64,000 bases of DNA, from contig CM049395.1 in assembly GCA_026929865.2 (NCBI GenBank), positions 33,521,501 to 33,585,500 of the forward strand, in the 5' to 3' direction. Of the stretch, positions 1-13,092 are shown one piece after another (within the stretch, counting starts at the first letter, position 1; each line of letters opens with the position of its first letter). Below the pieces are notes generated by a model. That model was given only the letters and a program-made list of their open reading frames with translations. It made no database searches and was not told where the DNA came from. The DNA is from Hyperoplus lanceolatus. Its lineage: Eukaryota; Chordata; Actinopteri; Uranoscopiformes; Ammodytidae. The position numbers and the translations under genes are program-made.

Positions 1-152
1 TATACTGCAGTGTACTCACTCCAGCCATTCAAGACCTGGAGCATGCCCCGTAGAACGCACACGACTGCACAGTTTATGACTCGATGTTACATATTTGATG
101 TGTTTTGTCCATAAACTTGTTTTGTTTTCCTTCTTAAACCTGCATTCTTAAG

Positions 153-291
153 GAAAGGACCTCCTGCGCTGTCTTTTCCCTACACAGTGGGCAAGCAGAA
201 GTTGTTAAAACTACAGGGAGATCAAAGTAGCAGAAGCAGCGTAGCCGGGGAAACCAGCATTAGTCCACAAGGGAGGATTATATGTGTTTGA
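153..291 (+). CDS. Last coding exon of an unidentified gene (partial)
   Basis: A pyrimidine-rich tract ends in AG at 151-152. It is followed by an open frame of 45 codons, entered one base into the exon, which closes at TGA 289-291. The peptide starts KGPPALSFPYTVGKQK and ends GRIICV. It is rich in Ser, Lys and Gln, with no membrane segment or cysteine cluster. A 3' UTR and a poly(A) signal at 645-650 follow in the same direction, which supports a real terminal exon. I do not recognise the family. The upstream exons lie outside the window. The next frame is also open for 25 codons, so the frame choice is provisional. Confidence 0.35.
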
Positions 292-644
292 AATGAAGCT
301 GCCCTCCGGACCCTACCACACAGCTCACCCTCTCTGGTCCATTATCTATTCACCCTACTTGCTGGAAGATTCATTATAAACAGCAATTACCTTTATACCA
401 GAACAACATCGGCATTGGGTTAGCCATGAAGCGTTGTGGAAGACGTAGTCCCAACGGCCTCATTTATTTGGAGCGGTGTCATTATTATAATGTTAAAAAC
501 CAATGATTCTTGCAATAAAGGACATGTATTGTTTATGGTCCGGGAAAATATGTGTATGAATGTGTGTGTGAATGGTAACGTGGGAAAGGAAAACAGGTCT
601 CCCTTGCAAAAGAGTCTTCGGTCTCAATGGGATATACCTGTATA

Positions 645-650
645 AATAAA
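645..650 (+). terminator. Poly(A) signal of the upstream gene
   Basis: AATAAA lies a few bases before an A-run at about 655-665, at the end of a 3' UTR starting at 292. The short genomic A-run could also mark a retrotransposed tail. Confidence 0.45.
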
Positions 651-665
651 GCTTAAAAAAAAAAA

Positions 666-1323
666 TGCTGCTCCCTTGTCTTTTATTTTCTTCCTCCATA
701 TATCACAAATAATAGAAATAACGGTTTTTTTCGAGTTTAATTTTATGTTGTTCTTCAGAGTGCTGATCTGTTAAAAGGTCAACATGACGGGGAACTATTG
801 GACGCCCGCCTGTTAAGTGGTTCAGTTGAACTGAACCAGAGTTTAATTTTGCCTCAGTTCCATTATATTTTTTACAAAATTAAACTACTCCTTTTCTGCC
901 TAGTCTTGAGCCTGCAGTTGTTGCATTGCCCATCACACTTTACAAACATTTCCACCTTTTTCCACTGCCAAACATCATTGATTATTCCCCTCCTATAGAG
1001 TGCTGGAATGGACATTCACCATAATCATGTACTGCATCATGCTCTGAAACTAGAGTGAGTCAAATGCAGTGGAGGGATATGTTTGTTTAATGAGGCACTG
1101 ACATTTATAGAAAGGTTGAGAGAGAGTCTGTAAATTGGTGTACGGTGGTGGTATTTCCCTTGCTTTCGAGAATCTGCGTCATCCAAAAGTTGATTTGAGT
1201 TAATTGACTGTCAACTAGCATGACAACAGGCTTTGTACCACATCTGGAAGGCTATGTTTGAAAAATGTTTGATATGTTATATAAACCCATTTGTTTCTGT
1301 CAGGTTGATATTTGACATTGATT
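666..1323. other. Intergenic, nothing recognised
   Basis: AT-rich sequence with short open frames only. There is no recognisable protein similarity and no clear repeat. Confidence 0.4.
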
Positions 1324-1701
1324 TAAAGGTGCAGTGTGTAATATGACATCATCAAGAAAGTTCTTAAAAGTTCTAGAATGCAACGCTCCCTGGGTAAACC
1401 CAATCCTTTAGAATAATAACAGAAGCTACAGTGGCCTTCAAGGACAAGAACAATTCTAAATTTTAAACAATGCACCTGATGACATTCCAACTATGACACT
1501 TCCAAAATGGCAGTGACAAGGCCTTGGTCCAAAGTATGGAGAAATATGGACATATATGAGACCCTTTCTAAGGAAAAAAATAATAATTAAAAAAAAAATC
1601 AGCTATTATGCACTAAATTGAACGTACTTATGGATATTATAATTATTTTCTACAAAATCTGCTAGGAAATAAAACCCAAAATTCTACACACTGCAGGTTT
1701 A
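1324..1701. mobile_element. MITE with GGTGCAGTGTGTA inverted ends
   Basis: The left end reads TTAAAGGTGCAGTGTGTAAT and the right end is its near-inverse, TACACACTGCAGGTTTAA. Both sit at TTTAA-like targets. The interior is AT-rich and non-coding. A shorter relative with the same ends is at 15693-15819 inside pamr1. The superfamily is not certain. This is a non-autonomous DNA transposon by structure. Confidence 0.65.
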
Positions 1702-3479
1702 ATGTCACATATAAGGGAAGGGATTATGGCAATGTTTTCACAATAAATTATATTTGGAAGATTAATGCAAGCATAAATCATATAGGCCTATGTATTAAAA
1801 GTGCCATCTGGCTGATATGTGCATTTGGCTACTGAGGGACATACAATGGGAAAGCCCCATAGTGTTGCATCAAACACAAACTTACAACATGTATGTCATT
1901 CATATTGTAGCTGCACTGCTCTGTGGCATATTTCTGAAACCAAGTTCCATGAGATGACAATAATTCAGATGAAAAACAACATATTTCATTGTCATCATTG
2001 ATGGTATTCCATTTCGTGCATTCAATGGTCTTTGTAAAAAAAAATTATATTGTAGCGTAAGGTAGTATAGCGCTGCTAATCAGAGGTTAAGCCTAAAGCA
2101 ACACAGAGGGCATTAGCCATAAGACAGTTAAATTGACTTAGTTTAGGCAGGCAATAAACAGTCCAAACAATGGAACCAGAGGCAAACAATTCTGACAGTG
2201 AGTAGACAAAGGAATCAGGAGTCAGGCCAAAACAGGCGAAGGTCCAAAACATGCAGGTCAGGGCAAACAGAACATGGACAGCCGGAAAGCCAGAAAACAC
2301 ACCAGACAATTTGGCAAGGTACAAGGGGGAGAACTGAAGCGGTATAAGTACTGAGGGGTTGTTGGGGAAATCAGCTGCAAGGGAGGAAGTAGATGGGGAC
2401 AAGCCAGGTGTATGCGGAGGTGAGCGGGGCAGGAGGGCATAGCTGGGTCTGGAATAACAGTGGAGAAAAACATGGCAAAACAGAATGATAAAATCCTATT
2501 TGCTTGGAGTCATGACATGAATAATGCAATGCTCCCGATGTAGAAAAGCTGGACAGTACAATTGTATACATGGGGGGAAAAAGAACTATTTGGATTAAAT
2601 AAATATTAAATTCTCATTGGAAATGTTGAGCTCCAGAATGAACTACATGCCTCTTGTGTATTTAGGGGCTATAACAACTGTTTGCTTCACATTGTGTGAT
2701 TTTATGTGAGTCTTATGTTGTTTTATGTTGTCAGTTTGGGTATTGTCTTCAGTGCCAACAACTGAATACAATTTGCTGTGTGATAGACAATACATTTTTG
2801 TAATTGAATTTAATTAAACTGCTAACATTTATTTTCCATTGTAAATTGTCCTTTTTACTGACATGTTGAGTGGAAATAATGACCATGATATTACCAGTGG
2901 CATGTTCCCCTCCATTGTTGTATTTTTCTAATAAAGTGTGTGAATCTTCCTTGCTGACAGGGGTCAGAAAGGCAGAGCGTCTTGAGAATTGGAAACTTGG
3001 CTCCAGCGTGGTATTTCTCCCCTTCCAAAGCCTTGGCAAAAGGCAGCACAATGAGGGTCAGACACCCCCCTGATGGATGTCTTGTACAGGCTGAGTAAGG
3101 TTGCCTCTGTGTTCTTAGGGGAAAGATGTGGGAGTTTTTCCATCCTTGCCAAGAGCAAATATGGGTCTACGGGCAAAGCTTTACCAGGTCAGTGACTGGT
3201 GCTTGTCCACCAGAAAAGGGACTTGCTGTGCACTGTAGCAGATAATGTGACGCCAACAGACACATTTCGCTTACAGCCATTTTCCAGCAACTGAACAAGC
3301 CTGAAACTGTGTAGCAGGGGGATGATGAACACGGCAGGATGACATGAGGTTTGACACAAGGTCTGGAAAGTAACGTGAAGTGAAAGTTGAACTTTCTCTA
3401 TTATATTTTTTTACTAAAAAATCAATTATATCAATAATTTAGACCTACACTGAGAAGAAAACCCATCTCAAACTACAAA
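1702..3479. other. Intergenic, possible old repeat at 2060-2480
   Basis: No gene is recognised. The stretch 2060-2480 is purine- and CA-rich (caaacaggcgaaggtcc-like wording) and resembles decayed fish interspersed repeat sequence, but I could not find its ends. The minus-strand open frames there have no recognisable domain. Confidence 0.3.
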
Positions 3480-3484
3480 TTTAA

Positions 3485-3665
3485 ATAAATGGCGGTGCAG
3501 TAGTGTAAAGAAAAAAATAAATGGTTGTCTGGGATTAGTGATCTGAGACGCCATTAATCATAACATCCCTGGTTTTAATCCAAAGGGCACCTTTTATTGC
3601 ATGCCATCCACCTCTCAGTCCACATTTCCTTAGTGGCTTCCCTGTCAAATATTAACAAAGCTTTA
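3485..3665 (+). repeat. Degenerate tRNA-type SINE
   Basis: A weak B-box-like stretch (ggttttaatcc, about 3572) is followed by a tail wording, catgccatccacctctc, then a ctgtcaaa end. This resembles the tails of the clearer SINE copies at 36470 and 37388. It is strongly diverged, so this is a tentative call. Confidence 0.35.
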
Positions 3666-5546
3666 CGGAAAGCAGTATTTGAAGAGACCCAGGGAGTTGG
3701 ACCATATGAGTACATTTAACTAAAGGCCTGGCAGACATAATTTGTACATGTTGTATAGGGGATCAAGAGCAGCATTTATGAGGTAAGTGAAGGGGAACTC
3801 AATAGTCTAAATGAGAAACGTTTAGAGTATAAATGTACAAAAAAATCATGTCATAAAGTTAACTTTGGTGGCGGTGTTTCGATGTGTTTTTCTGTGCTCC
3901 TTGTTTTAAAGATACGTTACCAATATTATATTTTTACATTTACTACAAAAAAAACACAACTAATAACGCTTATCAGTATTGTGAAACTACATAATGTGTT
4001 TGCAGGAATCAGGTGTAAGTCTGGGTGTATAGTAAGACAGTCAGCCAAATAAGTAACATTGGTTATTTGCTGCCACCTACTGTCTTGAGGCTTTAGTACA
4101 GTAGTAATATATTAGAACCAATAATGCTCGCTGCTGCTTATGTAAAGTATGAGAACATTGTGAAAGTAATGTGTTATTGTAATTATTATGACATGTACAT
4201 GTTGTATTTGTTGTACTATTTCAGTGGGATACTGACTGTTTAGGAAAGTATCATGGGCGTTACAGAAAAGAGAATTGGTGAAATTGAATACATTTTATTA
4301 GCACACATCTCATTTCAAATTATGGAGTTGATGAGGATTGAGGTGAAGCCCCATCCTACGCACACAAAAGAAAACTGAATAAATCAAAACTTAAATTATG
4401 CCTAATGCATACAATAATGTCATTTTCAAACATATTCTTCCCTTCTCATGGATAAAACATATCCCCAATGTTATAATAATTTAAGATAGTAAGGCGTTTT
4501 ACTTTATAGGCTATATGGAGAAAATTAAATATGAGATTTCATTAAAAGCAAAGACGTTTAAAAACAAATTTGGCAGCCGTTCCTTGACTATACATATCTC
4601 AATTCTGAAGAGACCTACTTGACACTTCAGATGTCACTTTGTTTGTTCTTGTATTTTTGTATTTGTTTTTTAATTTTTTTTATGTGTGTATGTTAAAAAA
4701 AATCTATAAATAAAGTATTTTAAAAAAGAGAGTAAGGTTCATACAATGACTTTTTTACTTGAATTGCTCTTCATGGGCATAAAAAAACATTGAAATTGCA
4801 TTCAGGAGACAAGAAAAACAAAGGGAAAGACAGGCAGAAAAATAGTTACATATCGATCAACTGCATTAAAAAGACACTGACAACAAAAGTAAGTAAATAT
4901 ACAGTAACGGATTCAAAGGAGTGTGCGTAATTTCATCATTACGCTTGTTATAGTTAATCACAGGGGTTGATTATTCAAATGCACGACACAATACATCTAT
5001 GCAAACACACACACAGATTTTAAAACAATTACCTTACATGACTGGAAGCAGAACTGGGTGACTAACTGGACCACAAAACACACACTGTGTACATATTGAA
5101 CTGTAAAATAGGGTTTTATAAGTAGCAGATACCGAATAACTGATCCAAACACAAACACAAGTATTAGGCCTATACACTTGTTGGTGAAACCTTTGAATGT
5201 TTCAACACTCAACCTGAAAAAACAGCCTGAATGGCACTGACTGAATCATCAACCTTGCGGCCTTGCAACCTTTCACCCCAGTGTTCACACCCAATCCGGT
5301 TCAATACTGTTCAAACATCTTGAGATGCTCAGGTAGGCATACCTCCTGATTTATAATCTTAAATGTGACAATAGTTCAACAGGCCAATGTTTGCTCCCAT
5401 GACTTCACATGCCATGATACACATGGAATTCAAGTTAGCACCATTGAACTGTGAAATGATTAGACTATGTTGCATACTAATATTTATAGCATAGGCTACA
5501 TCATAACAAATAGCAGATTCTATAGCAGAGTCTAATATAGTCAATT
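3666..5546. other. Intergenic; possible L1-type tail near 4630-4725
   Basis: AT-rich, no gene seen. A T-rich tract at 4640-4680, followed by ctataaataaag and an A-run at about 4700-4725, looks like a retroelement or processed 3' end. No coding remnant is attached to it. Confidence 0.3.
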
Positions 5547-5698
<152 letters not shown>

Positions 5699-5877
5699 TT
5701 GTGATGAGTTAGTTTTTTTATGTGTGTGTTTGGTGGTTGTTTCTTTCTTTTCGGTTGTGTCACCCTGTGGTGAGAAAAATCAAAGTGAAAGGCATTTAAC
5801 TGTGGGTAAACTGTTTTGGCCATCATCGCACATAAAACATCCCATCATTGTACGACTTCCAAAGCCAAGAAAGGAGG

Positions 5878-6040
<163 letters not shown>

Positions 6041-7379
6041 TTTGCTATTTATCCGTCTGCCTGTCTGAGCAATTCTTGTCTATCAAGAAAAGCAGGTCAT
6101 AGCCTTCAACAGACACGTGTGCCCAAGGGGTAGGACTCACATTCAACATTCACTTCCTTGTACACTTCTTCGTGTCGGACAGCGCAATCTCAGACAATTT
6201 AAGGTATGGAAAACCTCAAGACAATGCTTCACGTTTGTTTAAATAACCTACATTTTTCGTCATGTAGGGTCATTGGTTAGTTATGCTATACTTCTAGATA
6301 AAAGGGTAGCCTAAATTAAACTGTCTAGGCTAGTCCTTGTCTCGGGTTGTATTGTAATGGGAGGGACAGTAGGCTACACACAGAAAGGAGACCTGTTTTG
6401 TGCTACGAGATTCTTCTTCTTTAATAATTCGGGAAAACGGTGAACAATGTGTACATCCGTGTAGGCTACAGGTTAATTCCAGGACGCTATCTCTTTAAAA
6501 TATCGGTGCGTTGGTTCAAACAGGGAAGTTCACGCACACACACTGATACTTCCGGCTTGTGTGTCTACCCCTTTAAGATAAAGCCTATTTTATAAACTGT
6601 CTATAGGCTACATATAATACGTCCATGGATAGCATTGAAGAAATTAGAAATATGCTTGTTTGTTTGTTTGTTTTTTTGTTTCTATATTTGACGTTCCACG
6701 TAGGCTGTCTGCTGTTAAGGAAAATTGCACTTTTTTTAACTATGCAAATCTACAGGCTAATAACAGTAGCACGTAGCCTAACACACCTGAGTCGTTGTAC
6801 ACACATGATAGGGCAATACATTGACGTCCATAATTAACAGGATGGGTGATGGGTGATAGAGCTACCTACTCTCGTTACACTTTGGTAGAAAGGACCGAAA
6901 GTGTTCCCTCCCTTGCTAAGCTTTTTTAGTGTTTAAACAAAAAGAAAATGATAAACAAATGCGCTATTATCAATTCAGCCAAGACTGCTAAAAGCAGTCT
7001 ATGGACAATATTGGATTATGCATTTATTTATTTGAATGTCAATATTTAGGTTTAAAAATATATAGGCTATAATTAGATTTAAAAAGAACAAAAAAAAAAA
7101 ACATTTTTTAGGGTCAAAAAATGCAAACAATGTTTTTAACTATTGTTGCAAACAGAAGACGACAGGATATATCTATCTAGTATAGTGCAACGAGCAACAC
7201 ATTAAGCATACATAAATAACATCATCCAATGTGTCATAAAAACAATAATCAACTCAATTTAAATGAATTCAAATACATTTAATTTGAACTACAAGTAAAT
7301 GGGGGGAGGGGGGCTTGAATTATATAATTTAAGTAGGCCTAAATCAACAAATCTAGGCACTTGTTTCCACCTTTCTTGG
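6041..7379. other. Upstream region of slc35c1, no gene
   Basis: AT-rich sequence with recurrent taggcta words. No open frame with recognisable content is present. Confidence 0.35.
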
Positions 7380-7439
7380 ACTTGTGGAGGTTTTACATAG
7401 CTACAGGGACAGTCTATGGTGGAGCCATGAGTCTTTTAT

Positions 7440-7606
7440 TCTGAAAGAAGGTGGACCGGAAGCCGTATTGTTATTGCGTCTGGCGGAACTCGGCCGTAAT
7501 GTTTGTTTCGCTTTACTAGTTACTGTACCGCTGCTGGTCGGATAGCTACAGTTTATATCATGCGAATGTCCCAGTTAATAGCCAGGTCCTTGTTATTTGT
7601 GTAACC
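7440..7606 (+). promoter_or_regulatory. slc35c1: Probable slc35c1 core promoter and 5' leader
   Basis: The 170 bases before the start codon are richer in CpG than the flank and contain an ETS-type core, accggaagc, at 7455-7463. There is no TATA box. This suits a housekeeping Golgi transporter. The transcription start is not determined. Confidence 0.35.
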
Positions 7607-9228
7607 ATGAACAGGAGCCAGCTGAAGCGCTCCGGTATCTTGAGGATGGCTTGGGGCGGCTCTGAGACGATGGACCAGGAGGGTCGTGGAGAGCCTTTCT
7701 TTCTGCGGGCTGTTAAAATAGCAGCCGTGGTGGCCTCATACTGGTTCATCTCCATAACTATGGTGTTCCTGAATAGTTATCTACTGGACAATAAAGAGCT
7801 GGAAGCGCCGCTGTTCATCACTTTCTTCCAGTGTCTGACGACTGTGGGACTGTGCTGGCTCCTGCAGATGTTGTCCAGAGTTTTCCCGGGAATCATCGAC
7901 TTCCCGTCGGTCAAAGTGGACCTGAAGACGTCCCGGGAGGTGCTGCCTCTGTCCGTCGTGTTCATTTGCATGATCACCTTCAACAACCTGTGCCTGAAAC
8001 ATGTCGGCGTGGCTTTCTACACGGTCGGCCGCTCACTTAGCACGGTGTTCAACGTGCTGCTGTCTTACGTCGTCCTGAAGCAAACCACGTCATACCAAGC
8101 CCTGACGTGCTGTGGGATCATACTGGGTATGTGCACTCTCTGTTATTGGTGGATTATTATGCTAAATGATGATTAGATGTTGCCAAATGATTTGTCACTC
8201 TTTGCATCTTAATAAGATCTGCACCTTGGAGATACTGTCAAACAAAAATATTTGGCCCTGTATCCACATCCACTAAAGCCAAACGAATATTACTCCTCAT
8301 TTCATAATCCATGGACATTAATGTTGGCCTATGTGCTGCTATAACATTTTCTGGTTTTCAGTTGTGTTAATGTTCCAAATCTTGAAATAATATCAATGTG
8401 ATGTGGTTTTGAACTATTGGTTTGTAAAACATGGGTAAAACAGGAATTTTAGGAGCTCTGCATTTAATTGTGTCTTTTGTAAACAATACTAAACACATCT
8501 AGTTTCAATCTCTTGGTGGAAAAGTCTGAAATAAGTCCAAGAAATATATGATTTACTGGCATGTGGCATCACTTTGAAAATGCTGGTAAAAGAATGGGCT
8601 ACTCTGTTAAACACGTTTCAATTTCATAATGTGTCTGTTCTGCACAGGTGGCTTCTGGCTCGGTGTGGACCAGGAGGGCGTGGCCGGGTCTCTCTCGTGG
8701 GTAGGCGTGTTTTTCGGTGTGCTGGCCAGCGCCTTCGTGTCCCTGAACGCCATCTACACCAAGAAGGTGATGCCCGCGGTGGACGGAAACATCTGGAAGC
8801 TCTCCTTCTACAACAACATCAACGCCTGCATCCTCTTCATCCCTCTCATCGTGGTGTTTGGAGAGTTGGGACACATAGCCAACTTCAGCCGTCTCACCGA
8901 CCTCAGCTTCTGGGGCATGATGACACTCGGAGGACTGTTCGGTTTCGCCATCGGATACGTCACGGGCCTCCAGATCAAGTTCACCAGTCCACTCACGCAC
9001 AATGTCTCGGGCACTGCCAAGGCGTGTGCGCAGACCGTCATCGCGGTGGTGTACAACCACTCCAGTAAAAGCCTGCTGTGGTGGACCAGTAACATGTTGG
9101 TTCTGGCGGGCTCATCGGCCTACACTTGGGTCAAGAGTCTCGAAATGAAAAAAGTTCCCAATAAAGCTCCTGAGGACTCGGACAAGGAAACACTACTGCC
9201 AGTCAACAAGAGCGACCTGAGCGTGTGA
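7607..9228 (+). CDS. slc35c1: GDP-fucose transporter 1 (SLC35C1), two exons
   Basis: Exon 1 is 7607-8126 and exon 2 is 8648-9228 (TGA at 9226-9228). The phase-1 intron has a GTATGT donor and a cacag acceptor. Together they encode 366 residues, close to the 364 of the human protein. The family imports GDP-fucose into the Golgi lumen in exchange for GMP, feeding fucosyltransferases. Near-invariant family stretches are present: [49 protein letters not shown] and [15 protein letters not shown]. About ten hydrophobic helices and a short acidic/Lys cytosolic tail fit the nucleotide-sugar transporter fold. The start [12 protein letters not shown] matches the family N-terminus and sits in an ACCATGA context. 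Confidence 0.97.
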
Positions 9229-9239
9229 GAATGTGAAAA

Positions 9240-9245
9240 AATAAA
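9240..9245 (+). terminator. slc35c1: slc35c1 proximal poly(A) signal
   Basis: AATAAA lies 12 bases after the stop codon, which is unusually close. A longer 3' UTR reaching into the MITE just downstream is possible. Confidence 0.4.
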
Positions 9246-9288
9246 TGTAAACTCTTAATTTGGGATTAGTGATTGAATTGATACATTA

Positions 9289-9617
9289 AGGTGCATCTAA
9301 AAAATAAATTGAATATCAATGAAAAGTTATTTTTTTTCTGTACATTTTATCCAAAAGGTGAAACTTCTCATATATTCTAGATTAATTACACATCAAAAGA
9401 CATGAATCTTAATAAAAATAATTTTCAGAGGGTTGACATTTCCGTATTATAATTTTTTTTTTTGATGTAATATTCTAATATGTTGAGATACTGCAGCTGT
9501 AATCATCCAAATACAAACAAAAGAAACGCCTTTGATATTTCGCTTTTTGTAAGGAATCTATAATATATGAATATTGACTTTCCCATGATATTCTATTTTT
9601 TTTTATTAGATGCACCT
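9289..9617. mobile_element. MITE with AGGTGCATCT inverted ends
   Basis: The left end AGGTGCATCTAAAAAATA and the right end (AGATGCACCT, preceded by a long A/T stretch) are inverted copies. Inside each end are matching words, gaatatcaatgaaaagtt and gactttcccatgatattc (inverted). The interior is non-coding and AT-rich. It resembles a common fish MITE that begins caggtgcatct. It may lie in the slc35c1 3' UTR. Confidence 0.75.
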
Positions 9618-11904
9618 GTATATGAAATCTGTGATTTTTGGTTGGGTTTTGTGGTTGTATACAGTCTGATTTAGGGCTCAAAGGAATTTGTATATGTTTT
9701 ATTTATTGTCAAGGGGCCTTTTTAAGAAACGTTTTTAAATTGAAATGGCATAATTATGTAATAATGTGTCTTTTATGATGTAGTCTACAAGTGAAGGAAG
9801 AAATCATGTTTTTTATTCACAGGGTGGGTGTATTTACTCAGATTGAGGGAATTGTTGTCATAGCGACATGGATACACTCCATTTTTATAAATTAATAAAC
9901 TATTTTGTTATTGGTTTAAGGGTTGTCCCTGGCTAGGAACATCTCTGCTATTTCAAACATGAACAAAGCCAAGGCAACAGGATGTGTCATATCCTGTAGT
10001 TTTATAAATGATACCGCCTTGTGACTGACACACAGTAGGAATTTATCTCCCAAAGAAATCACTGACTAAACATTCACTCATAAACCTGCTAATTATTGAC
10101 TGGTGGACATCATGTTTCACAGTCAAATTTCAAATTTTACATTGGGGAAAAACAATAATTGGACAAAGACTAAAGAGGATTCACATGTTGGTTTTACATG
10201 TTACATGTCTCAAAATTGTTACACGTCACAGCAATAGTTGCACCATGAAGTGAGAAGCCTCTGTTTGCACTTGTGTGACGTGTCAAGGCACCACTGCAAG
10301 CTGGAACATGTTTTGTACCAACCATTGTCTGTTTTCACAACTGTATTTTTTTAAATGATATCTTAAAATCATTGTAACATATCATTTGAACAAAAACGGA
10401 TCCATAATGCTACATTCAAGAAAGAACATTAAAAATGGTGGATATTTCAACATGTTTTATGTTTTCCTAAGATTGGGGTTTACTGGTATACAATCAAATG
10501 TGGATTATCTTTCTATGTATAAGCATAATATAAATTGTATAGTTTATATACATATTTGTGGCAATTCACATTATGGTTAGTGACATTTAGAGGCTGTCAA
10601 ATGATTTAACACAGCACATATGAGGAGCTACCATTTAGAGATAAACCCTAATGAAGATCTACACAATGAATGATTTTCAGTTTTGCAACAGTGCTCGTAT
10701 TTGTTTATTTTTCTAAATGTTTTGCTATTAACTAGATTGTAGCTATGATCAAATTATCCGCTTGGAAAGACACATACAGCTAAGTGTCTGTGATTGCTGC
10801 AGAGCTGAATAACTATCTAATAATTCTTATTATTTATTTCTGGGTCCTTATTTAAGGTGATGAGATGTGTTTCAATGACTGGTGCCCTCTGTGTGTAACC
10901 ATGGGTCGCTTGGTTTTTGCCAACACTTGATGTGAATTAGGAAGGTCACTTTGTGTTGGATGAGAGTCTCTGGGCTCCAAATGGAAGAATATGTCTCTGA
11001 GCAACAGTGGGACTAAAAATAGCTGACATAGCACCATGGGTAATCACACAAACCAAACCAAAAAAAAAAACACTGGCCTCTGATGTCAAGAACTCATTTC
11101 AACAGTGAATGTGGCTTTGTGAAACCTATGACACCTTTATATGTGTCATAATGTAGACTACATAACCCCCCACCCCTCATGTTTCTCTCTCATGTATGGT
11201 TGGGTCAGGTTGGACATGGCAATAAAAGGCACAATCTTCAATGATGATTGACAGTCCAAAGGCTGCTAGTATCAATCATGTTTCTTTAAGTGTGTCAGCT
11301 CAAAGATGTGGTCAATAGGCAGTTGTCACTTTGATGATGCACAAGTAAATTACGTCTTCAGTTCAAAATCATGAATATCTACTTTCTGTATAATGAAAGT
11401 CACTACAGTCTCACTATGTATCAGACTCAAGAACCATCAGAGCTGTTTGCCCTTAAGGCTGCTTCCAATCTCTTCAAGGTCCTGGAGTTTGCGTAGGACA
11501 CGCCCTTCATTGGGTTTATCTCTGGAGGGGATGAGTTAGCTGGTTATAGAATATTCTGACAGCTAGTCAACTTGGCATTCAAAAAGTTTTGGGGGACTTG
11601 GATGTCACGTCCATGATTTGTTTTAACCTTGTGCTACACACACACAAGAGTTTTACGATTACCCTAAATCATATTGACCAAAGAAAATACCATGGCCTTG
11701 GTTTCAAAGAAGATCAGTTGTACAGCTGACCTCACAGTGTCTTTTAACAGGAGACACAACTACACTTTTGTCCCTGGACCCCCACTGACACTGTTGTCCC
11801 TTCCCATACACCCCTACTTGTTTCATTAGAGAAGAGGCTCTACGCCTGACTCAACGTTACATAGATGTATATGCTTTGGACATTTAGCTGCACATTGGAT
11901 GTGT
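9618..11904. other. slc35c1-pamr1 intergenic, no gene
   Basis: No coding exon or structured repeat is recognised. The open frames here are short and without recognisable composition. Confidence 0.35.
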
Positions 11905-12105
11905 TTAGGGGGCAGCAGCTCCAGCAGGGGACCCCAAAACCTCTCTTTTCCGGACCACATCAACCAACTCCCGACTGGGGGATCGCAAGGCGTTCCCAGG
12001 CCAGTGTGGAGATATAATCACTCCACCTAGTCCTGGGTCTTCCCCAAGGCCTTCTCCCAGCTGTGGCCTCCTCCCATCAATTATGCGAGTCTCAATGGTG
12101 AAAAC
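11905..12105 (-). mobile_element. LINE 3' coding fragment
   Basis: The minus strand reads GRRPWGRPRTRWSDYISTLA and then WERLAIPQSGVG. This is the typical Arg/Trp-rich end of a non-LTR retrotransposon reverse-transcriptase protein. The frame is lost on both sides. It is a dead, truncated copy. Confidence 0.65.
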
Positions 12106-12547
12106 CCCAAAAAATAAGAGAACATTTTGCTGAGAGCATTTTCAAAAGTGATCAGCTGTAGTGCTTAACTTCTGTTACCCCATATCAGATAATGAGATCA
12201 TCAGAAATCACAACAAGTATAAGTCATATTATCAGTCTCAATCCGTCATGCTTATACAACCTGTTTTATTGGAGAAAATGAGAAAACATACCAACCTATA
12301 TATTCCTAAGCAGAGGCATTAGGTAATGGAAAAGCAAACCTTGGAGCTGAAATGAGGTGTGACAATCCCGTCAGCCTTGTTGCTCCTGGCAAATGTGACA
12401 TCCTAAAGACTTTGGATAGAGAGGACATCTGTTATCTATCTTCTGGGAAGTCGTCAAATCGTCCTCGTCTGGTACGACAGCTGGTGCATGATGAAGCATC
12501 AGTAAACACATTTGGTTTGATGCACCTGCAGATATGTATTTATTAAG

Positions 12548-12563
12548 ACACACACACACAGAG

Positions 12564-12594
<31 letters not shown>

Positions 12595-12612
12595 CACCCA
12601 CACATACATACA
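12548..12612. repeat. (CA)n microsatellite
   Basis: An imperfect CA/GA dinucleotide run. Confidence 0.9.
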
Positions 12613-13092
12613 CACGACAAAAAAATAAGGATTTTGAATAACTAATATGCATTTCCGGAGAGATTATCTTCTCTTCTTTTATTGAAGCTTCTCATGAACC
12701 TGGCAGATGGATTTTTTTTTCCTTTACCCAATTCACTGTTTTCAACATCAGCACGCCTCTTATTTCCCCAAATGCACTTTCCACTCTCTTCGCCAGCAAA
12801 TATTTTCCCCTTTAACTGGTCAGCGTGCTGTGCTAAATCTGGACTCACTACCATAGCAGAGACATAGGGACTAGTTGCAGACCTAGTCCTGATTTGAGGA
12901 GATCAATGTCTGGTCGGATACAAGCTTTTCCCAAAGGAAAACATTGTGTAAGGAATGGGTTAAGGATTTCATTCCATCACGCTACGTCATGCATGGAACA
13001 CACAGGACCATCGGTAGATAACCAGGAGGTAGCCTACTATTTTCTTGGAACTGCTTTCGGAAGTTTATCTTGCTGTGAGCTTGGCAGCAAAC

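Noticed and set aside
8574..9068. Alternate-frame open reading frames over slc35c1 exon 2
   Set aside because: They are shadows caused by the GC-rich third positions of the real coding frame.
12371..12652. A cysteine/valine-rich minus-strand open frame
   Set aside because: It is a translated CA microsatellite.
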